Positions 38,184 to 42,799 of a stretch of 42,799 nucleotides of DNA are shown piece after piece. The translations under genes and the position numbers were made by a program. Position 1 is the stretch's first letter, and each line of letters opens with the position of its first letter. This stretch comes from a virus: positions 1-42,799 of IMG/VR virus record IMGVR_UViG_3300037635_000132. The stretch is one strand, 5' to 3'. A model generated the notes under the pieces. That model did no database searches. It was not told the DNA's origin and saw only the letters and a program-made list of their open reading frames with translations.

Positions 38184-39703
38184 TGAGCGGTATAACCAGA
38201 CTGTTAGCTAAAGAGCTTAGCTCTGCGCTGGGCATTACGGATAACCCTAAGTTCAATCCTATGTTCAAGGATTTACCTAAAGGGGCTAGTATGTTTGATG
38301 TTGCAGATCCCGACAGCCCTGTCTTAGCTAGGTTCTACAGCCCTGCGGATAATGCTATTGCTAACGCTAGTATAAGTGAGACTAAGGGTACTAAAGGCGA
38401 AAACATTGAAGCCTTTGTACGCAAGAGAGCACCTAAAGTAACCAAAGGTGAACTAGAGTTTCGTGATTTCAAACTAGACCCAGAGATCCGTTACACTACG
38501 GATGAAGCAGTCCAAGATGCTATGATTGACCCTATGGAAGTAGTAGCCCTTCGCAAACCACAAAAATACAGATCGTCACAGCGTCAGTCTGATCTTATTG
38601 ATAAAGAGGTTGGTTATGAAGAGGTGGGTGTAGATGTAGCCAATAAAAATTTAGGCCTTACTACTCACTTTGGCCCTTCTAACCTCGCACACACAAGGTA
38701 TAGCTTAAGACAGACTTTAGGTGAAGATGGAGATCTAGCAAGCATAAGGTTTGATCAAGACCCTGACTACATTCTTATAGAAGAGCTACAGTCTGACGCT
38801 ATACAAAACATGTCGGATGACGCTGCTAAAAGCCTAAAAGAATTAACGGACGAATACAGGAAAGAGTTTAAGTTAGCTATTGATGATATAGCATTTAAAC
38901 CTGAGTTTGAATTTCCTGGTACAGTACTTGAAGACTTTGAAGACTTTGTATTTAATAAGTACCTTCCTATCCGCACCAATAAAAAGTTAACTAATATAGA
39001 GCAAGACAAAGAAGTTCAACAGTTATTCAAAGATAGGTTTGACTGGCCCGATGAGCTTGCAAAAACTAAAAAGGCTAATCTTGTAGCCATAAAGGACTAT
39101 TTCGAGTTACTATCTAAGACAGAACTTAATGTGTATAACTTCTCTGGTAAGAACAATATATTAGGTCTCATTATGGATGAGGCTAATGATGTAATATATC
39201 AAGCTAACAGAGTAGTAGATAAGAAGGAAACACCTCTAACCAGCCTAACTGATTCTGTTCGTGTCCTATTGCAGTCTATTATAGCAGACGCTAAAACTAA
39301 AGGCGTTGATGAAATAGTACTACCTCCTATTGAAAAGCTAGCAACTAGGCGCTTTGGTGTAGGTAATGACGAATATAAAAAAGCTATATCTAAAGGGTCA
39401 GGTTTTCATAATACATACGTTGTAGCTTATGATAAAGCTGTTAAGCAGCTTAAAGCAGAACTAGGTAATCAAATAAAGCTAGGCACTAAAAAGCTAAAGT
39501 ATGAACCTTACATAAGTCTTAAAGATAGGCAGATGGCATTAAGTTTCCCTAATGGTAGTCTTGCTAAAGATGTAGCTGCTAAGAAAAAAGAAGGTGAGTA
39601 TTTTACTGCAAAGACTATAAACATAAAAGACTTGAAGTTATATCCTAGTGAAACTGAACTACGCTTCAACACAGGTGGGTTAGTACAGAGGCGAACTAAA
39701 TGA
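38183..39703 (+). CDS. Polyvalent-type virion protein with EELQSD motif
   Basis: This 506-aa protein is inserted between portal and capsid genes. It contains SNLAHTRYSLRQTL...DYILIEELQSDAIQN and, later, LLQSIIADAKTKGVDEIVLPPIEKL. This arrangement matches a domain common in large phage 'polyvalent' proteins (N-x-x-AH-x-R ... (I/L)-EE-(I/L)-QSD ... AK-x-x-G-x-D). Those are often carried in the particle and delivered into the cell. The C-terminus ends LRFNTGGLVQRRTK. ATG overlaps the portal stop by one base (TAATG). Confidence 0.75.
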   Translation: MSGITRLLAKELSSALGITDNPKFNPMFKDLPKGASMFDVADPDSPVLARFYSPADNAIANASISETKGTKGENIEAFVRKRAPKVTKGELEFRDFKLDPEIRYTTDEAVQDAMIDPMEVVALRKPQKYRSSQRQSDLIDKEVGYEEVGVDVANKNLGLTTHFGPSNLAHTRYSLRQTLGEDGDLASIRFDQDPDYILIEELQSDAIQNMSDDAAKSLKELTDEYRKEFKLAIDDIAFKPEFEFPGTVLEDFEDFVFNKYLPIRTNKKLTNIEQDKEVQQLFKDRFDWPDELAKTKKANLVAIKDYFELLSKTELNVYNFSGKNNILGLIMDEANDVIYQANRVVDKKETPLTSLTDSVRVLLQSIIADAKTKGVDEIVLPPIEKLATRRFGVGNDEYKKAISKGSGFHNTYVVAYDKAVKQLKAELGNQIKLGTKKLKYEPYISLKDRQMALSFPNGSLAKDVAAKKKEGEYFTAKTINIKDLKLYPSETELRFNTGGLVQRRTK

Positions 39704-39900
39704 ATGGCGCACTAAAGAAGCTAGTCAATGATAAGCAACTATGGGACGCTTACGTAGAGTACTTAGACAGTAAGATACACTCAGCACACGTGAGACTAGA
39801 ACAAGAGAATCAACCTGATAACATGTACAGGGTTCAAGGCGAGATCGCCTCACTACGTAGATTGAAATATATGAGGGACGAAATCAATGGAAGCCAATGA
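39700..39900 (+). CDS. Small coiled-coil protein (66 aa)
   Basis: The product MNGALKKLVNDKQLWDAYVEYLDSKIHSAHVRLEQENQ...EIASLRRLKYMRDEINGSQ is highly helical and charged. ATG overlaps the preceding stop as ATGA, and the end overlaps the next gene by 14 nt. Its position between portal and scaffold genes suggests a head-assembly or connector role. No family assigned. Confidence 0.78.
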   Translation: MNGALKKLVNDKQLWDAYVEYLDSKIHSAHVRLEQENQPDNMYRVQGEIASLRRLKYMRDEINGSQ

Positions 39901-41344
39901 AGCAAAACAAATGGAGATGCTACTTCAAGAGGGTGGTATCGCAGATGATGGTACTACTGTAGACCCTGTAAGTGGCAATGAAGTACCTCCAGGTTCAATG
40001 GCAGAAGAGGTACGTGATGATGTACCTGCTCAGTTGAGTGAAGGCGAGTACGTTGTACCTGCTGATGTCACACGTTACTATGGCGTTAAGTTCTTTGAGG
40101 ATCTACGAACTCAAGCCAAACAAGGCATGGGTCAGATGGAAGCAGAAGGACGCATTGGTGGCGAACCTGTAAGTCAAACTATGGACAACCAAACGGGTGG
40201 CGCACTAACTCCAGAAGAGCTTGCAATGCTACAAGAGATGGGTATGGCTGTAGGCGGTATGGTCCCACCTCCTCAAGCTGTAGGTAATACAGGAGAGTAC
40301 AACAAAGGCGGTCAGGTCTTGTACGCTGCACCCGGTACAGACGTAAGCGCAGGCAATGCTTCTACGTCAAACATTGATCCTTACCAAGCTCAGTTTACTC
40401 AAGGTATGGGTACAGCTTTTGCGCCGGGTTACTTAAGCCAGCAGATCATTGATAGTTCACAACAAGCTACGCAATCAAGTGTAGTCATGCTTTACTCTCC
40501 TGATGGTATTGCGGTGTCTTTGACACTGCCTGCAGAACAAGCTAAGTATGACCAGCTTGTAGCTGAGGGCTACACTACTGAACCTGTAGCTACAACTACA
40601 GAGACTGCAGTAAGTACTGGTAATGACGATCCACCACCCCCTGAGGCAGCTAAGCCAGTTGATTATACGGGTATGAGTGAATCAGAACTACAAAAAGCTT
40701 ACGCACAGAACAGGACTGCAATGGCTATGATGGCAGGTATGGCTGCTATTAATCCTATCTTTGGTGCGTTTGGTGCTTGGGCTACTAATAGTACTAAGAA
40801 GAAAATCGAAGCTGAAATGAAGAAACAAGGCTATGCTATCCCTGAAGGCGGTAGTATATTTGACTTGACTATTAATGATATAGTAGGTAAAGTAAAAGAT
40901 ATATTCGGACTAAGTGAAGAGCAGACTGCAACGGTTGCAGCAGCAGCAGGCGGTGAAGAGGCTTTTGAAGTGCCTACATTTGAAGCAGGCTATCAGACAG
41001 AATATGGACAACCGAGTGGTACATACAGTACGGGCGAAGGATTTAGTGATAACAACGATGATGATCCTTTTGCAGATATACAAACTGCTAGTCAAGCAGC
41101 AGAGGTTGCTTCTGCAGCTGCCAAAGCAGCAGGCCGTGATGGAGAAGCTGCAGCAGCGGCAGCAAAAAAGGCTATAGATATAGGAATTAGCGCTTCATCT
41201 GCTGCAGAGGCAGCAGCTGCTGGTGCAACATCAATAGGGACAGGCGTTGCTTCTACTCAAGAAGATACAGGTAATTCTGGAGGCCCAATGTACAAAGGCG
41301 GCTTCGTATCTAAACGATCCAAGAAGAACAAAAAGAAGAAGTAA
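39887..41344 (+). CDS. Conserved virion protein with VVPADVxRYYG motif (485 aa)
   Basis: The N-terminal region AQLSEGEYVVPADVTRYYGVKFFEDLRTQAKQGMGQMEAEGRIGG is a motif widely seen in marine phage virion proteins. YNKGGQVLYAAPGTDVSAGN follows at about residue 140. Two hydrophobic runs near residue 285 (MAMMAGMAAINPIFGAFGAW) suggest membrane contact. The C-terminal third has Ala-rich stretches (AAKAAGRDGEAAAAAAKKA) and ends MYKGGFVSKRSKKNKKKK. It probably belongs to the particle interior. A short hairpin (41377-41390) follows the gene. Confidence 0.78.
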   Translation: MEANEAKQMEMLLQEGGIADDGTTVDPVSGNEVPPGSMAEEVRDDVPAQLSEGEYVVPADVTRYYGVKFFEDLRTQAKQGMGQMEAEGRIGGEPVSQTMDNQTGGALTPEELAMLQEMGMAVGGMVPPPQAVGNTGEYNKGGQVLYAAPGTDVSAGNASTSNIDPYQAQFTQGMGTAFAPGYLSQQIIDSSQQATQSSVVMLYSPDGIAVSLTLPAEQAKYDQLVAEGYTTEPVATTTETAVSTGNDDPPPPEAAKPVDYTGMSESELQKAYAQNRTAMAMMAGMAAINPIFGAFGAWATNSTKKKIEAEMKKQGYAIPEGGSIFDLTINDIVGKVKDIFGLSEEQTATVAAAAGGEEAFEVPTFEAGYQTEYGQPSGTYSTGEGFSDNNDDDPFADIQTASQAAEVASAAAKAAGRDGEAAAAAAKKAIDIGISASSAAEAAAAGATSIGTGVASTQEDTGNSGGPMYKGGFVSKRSKKNKKKK

Positions 41345-41376
41345 CTACTAGACTACCAACACAACTATAAGGCTAC

Positions 41377-41390
41377 CCAGCTACGGCTGG
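41377..41390 (+). other. Short hairpin between virion gene and scaffold
   Basis: CCAGC-TACG-GCTGG could form a 5-bp tetraloop stem in the 70-nt gap. No T-run follows, so it is not a convincing terminator; it may affect RNA stability. Confidence 0.35.
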
Positions 41391-41414
41391 CCCCAACATA
41401 AGAAAGACTAAACT

Positions 41415-42365
41415 ATGTCAACAGAAGCACAAACTATTCAAACGGACTCCGTATCACACAAGCGTAACCTTTCTCGTATTGAGCGTGATGAGCAAGAACT
41501 AAAAGCTCTAATGCAAGCACAGGGGGGCGTATCAGATGAACCAGACGAAGAACAAGAAGAAACCCCACAAGCGGAACCCGATAGCTCACAGCCTAGCGAA
41601 CCCCAAGTTCAGGCAGAGAGTAGTACCAAACAAGAAGAAGAGCCAGAAGCCAAAGCACAAGAAGATACTACTGAGCTAAGCTCTGAAGAAAAGACGTTCA
41701 AGCAACGCTACTCCGACATACGCCGCCACATGCAAGACAAAGAGCAAGAGTGGAAAATTAAGTTTGAGAAGCTAGAGCAACAACTAAATGCTGCAGCTAA
41801 GAACGAGTTGGTACTACCTAAGTCAGACAAAGAGATAGAAGCCTGGGCTAAGAAGTACCCTGATGTAGCTGGCATAGTAGAAGCCATTGCAGACAAGAAA
41901 TCACTTGAGCGTTCTACGGAGTTAGACAGTAGGCTAAAAGAGATAGAGGGTATGCGTATCCAAGCACAGCGTGATCGTGCTGAGGCTGAGCTACTCCAGA
42001 TGCACCCAGACTTTGAGGGTATCCGTAACGATGACGCTTTCCACGACTGGGCAGAAGTACAGCCTAAGTGGGTACAGGACGCACTATACGAGAACTCAGA
42101 AGACGCTAAGTCAGTATCACGTGTTATTGATTTATACAAGGCAGACAATAACATAAAGACTACTAAGGGTTCAAGCTCTGACAAGTCTGCTGCCTCTTCA
42201 GTAAGAACTAAACGAAACACTACGCCTAGCGAGGACAGCACTGCAAACCTTTTGAGTGAATCTAAGGTAGCCAAGATGTCTATCAAAGAGTACGAAAAGC
42301 GCTCAGAAGAGATCTTTGAAGCTCAACGCCAAGGTAAGTTTATTTACGATATGTCAAAGAAATAG
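41415..42365 (+). CDS. Capsid scaffold/assembly protein
   Basis: This 316-aa protein has an acidic Q/E/P/S-rich N-terminal third (DEPDEEQEETPQAEPDSSQP). A long helical coiled coil (FKQRYSDIRRHMQDKEQEWKIKFEKLEQQL) and a C-terminal basic segment (SDKSAASSVRTKRNTTP) follow. The very end is KMSIKEYEKRSEEIFEAQRQGKF. Composition and position right before the major capsid gene are those of a podovirus scaffold. The last helix usually binds the capsid protein. Confidence 0.85.
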   Translation: MSTEAQTIQTDSVSHKRNLSRIERDEQELKALMQAQGGVSDEPDEEQEETPQAEPDSSQPSEPQVQAESSTKQEEEPEAKAQEDTTELSSEEKTFKQRYSDIRRHMQDKEQEWKIKFEKLEQQLNAAAKNELVLPKSDKEIEAWAKKYPDVAGIVEAIADKKSLERSTELDSRLKEIEGMRIQAQRDRAEAELLQMHPDFEGIRNDDAFHDWAEVQPKWVQDALYENSEDAKSVSRVIDLYKADNNIKTTKGSSSDKSAASSVRTKRNTTPSEDSTANLLSESKVAKMSIKEYEKRSEEIFEAQRQGKFIYDMSKK

Positions 42366-42366
42366 A

Positions 42367-42394
42367 TTGACATTACTCTAATTGTAAGTAAAAC
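42367..42394 (+). promoter_or_regulatory. Candidate promoter of the major capsid gene
   Basis: TTGACA (42367-42372), 16 nt, TAAAAC (42389-42394). The -10 is imperfect, but TTGACA directly follows the scaffold stop codon and a long leader follows. A separate promoter would fit the high level of capsid needed. Confidence 0.5.
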
Positions 42395-42399
42395 TATAG

Positions 42400-42531
42400 G
42401 CATGTACATTGTCAGGCACAAACTGCTTGTACATGCTTTTAACTAAGCACTAAGCCACAAATAAAGAACTACCTCCGACTATAGGCCCAGCGCTCACAGG
42501 GTGGCAATCCTAAGAGCTAAGCTGACCACCC
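42400..42531 (+). promoter_or_regulatory. Structured 5' leader of the capsid gene with two inverted repeats
   Basis: Arm pair 1: GCATGTACA (42400-42408) and TGTACATGC (42428-42436), followed by TTTT. Arm pair 2: GGGTGG (42499-42504) and CCACCC (42526-42531), with AGCTAAGCT in the loop. The 237-nt gap between scaffold and capsid has no gene. The first structure could act as an attenuator, the second as an mRNA stabiliser. Confidence 0.5.
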
Positions 42532-42602
42532 TATAACAAGAGCCTCTTTGAAGTGGGTATGTAGTGTCTATCTTCACGCCATATCTATAAAGGAGAATTA
42601 TT

Positions 42603-42799
42603 ATGGCTATCGGAACCGCTGGTGGTGGATTTAACGGGAATTTCTCCCCAATCATCTACTCCAAACAAGCACAGATCGCACTGCGACGCTCTGCTGTAAC
42701 TAACGCAATCACCAACAACTCTTACTTTGGTGACATTGCAAACCAAGGCGACACTGTTCGCATTCAAAAAGAGCCAGACGTAACAGTCAACTCTTTGCA
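42603..42799 (+). CDS. Major capsid protein, 3'-truncated by the window edge
   Basis: ATG 42603 has AAAGGAG nine bases upstream. The visible 65 codons read MAIGTAGGGFNGNFSPIIYSKQAQIAL...NSYFGDIANQGDTVRIQKEPDVTV. This is typical of HK97-fold capsid proteins of T7-like/HMO-2011-like phages, in which a (D/E)-I-x-x-x-GDTVRI strand follows the N-terminal arm. Position after portal and scaffold agrees. The gene continues beyond the window. Confidence 0.9.
   Translation, partial: MAIGTAGGGFNGNFSPIIYSKQAQIALRRSAVTNAITNNSYFGDIANQGDTVRIQKEPDVTVNSL

Noticed and set aside
40900-41250. Ala-codon-rich repeats in the 485-aa virion protein as a DNA repeat element
   Set aside because: They are simple GCA/GCT codon runs encoding Ala-rich helices, not a conserved DNA repeat.
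1-42799. tRNA genes or rRNA fragments
   Set aside because: I looked for T-loop-like GTTCGAATCC-type words with matching stems in the intergenic regions and saw none; a covariance search could still find one.

Overview
The window is a contiguous piece of a tailed-phage genome. No host gene, rRNA, tRNA or CRISPR array is visible. Many features point to a marine podovirus-like phage related to Puniceispirillum phage HMO-2011, whose known relatives infect marine alphaproteobacteria (SAR116, Roseobacter/RCA). The most telling is a family A DNA polymerase with a DnaJ-type zinc-finger insert. Supporting features are a T7-type endonuclease I, ThyX, a class II ribonucleotide reductase, PhoH and MazG, a GTA-type three-TM holin, a DUF1127 protein and several small lysine-rich proteins known from marine phages. 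The host assignment is inference. The major capsid gene runs off the right edge and a membrane protein gene enters from the left edge, so the genome is longer than the window.

Layout. (1) Positions 1-11077, + strand, hold late virion genes: two small membrane proteins, a Q/N/A-rich virion protein, a virion lysozyme, a conserved acidic protein and two very large internal-virion-type proteins. (2) A strong bidirectional terminator at 11082-11113 separates these from a convergent - strand block. (3) Positions 11112-29235, - strand, form the early/replication module. Reading in transcription order, it has a possible regulator gene (28699-29235), about 15 small accessory genes, a tyrosine integrase, an HNH nuclease, a primase, ThyX, a DUF3310 protein, a DnaB-type helicase and the DNA polymerase. 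These are followed by a putative ssDNA-binding protein, a PD-(D/E)XK exonuclease, endonuclease I, MazG, ribonucleotide reductase, glutaredoxin, endonuclease VII, PhoH and a 69-aa protein that resembles Acb2-type anti-CBASS proteins. (4) Positions 29236-30219 are a gene-free divergent control region. It has a GC-rich half with short iterated motifs and an AT-rich half with two promoters, a 22-bp direct repeat and five TAGTT/AACTA inverted repeats. (5) Positions 30220-42799, + strand, hold a holin/endolysin lysis cassette, a run of small basic proteins, DUF1127, small and large terminase, portal, a polyvalent-type protein, two further virion proteins, a scaffold and the start of the major capsid protein.

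No phage RNA polymerase gene is seen. Several intergenic sites match host sigma-70 promoters (TTGACA, 16-17 nt, TATAAC-like) and share a GGCTTGACA core, so transcription probably relies on the host enzyme. Genes are packed with ATGA/TAATG overlaps. Several real genes are shorter than 60 codons and were found by reading the gaps between longer ones.

The most unusual unexplained signal is a palindromic element, TCGGAC-G-GTCCGA, repeated five times within the first 3 kb of the leftward module. Three copies sit 26-27 nt upstream of a start codon.
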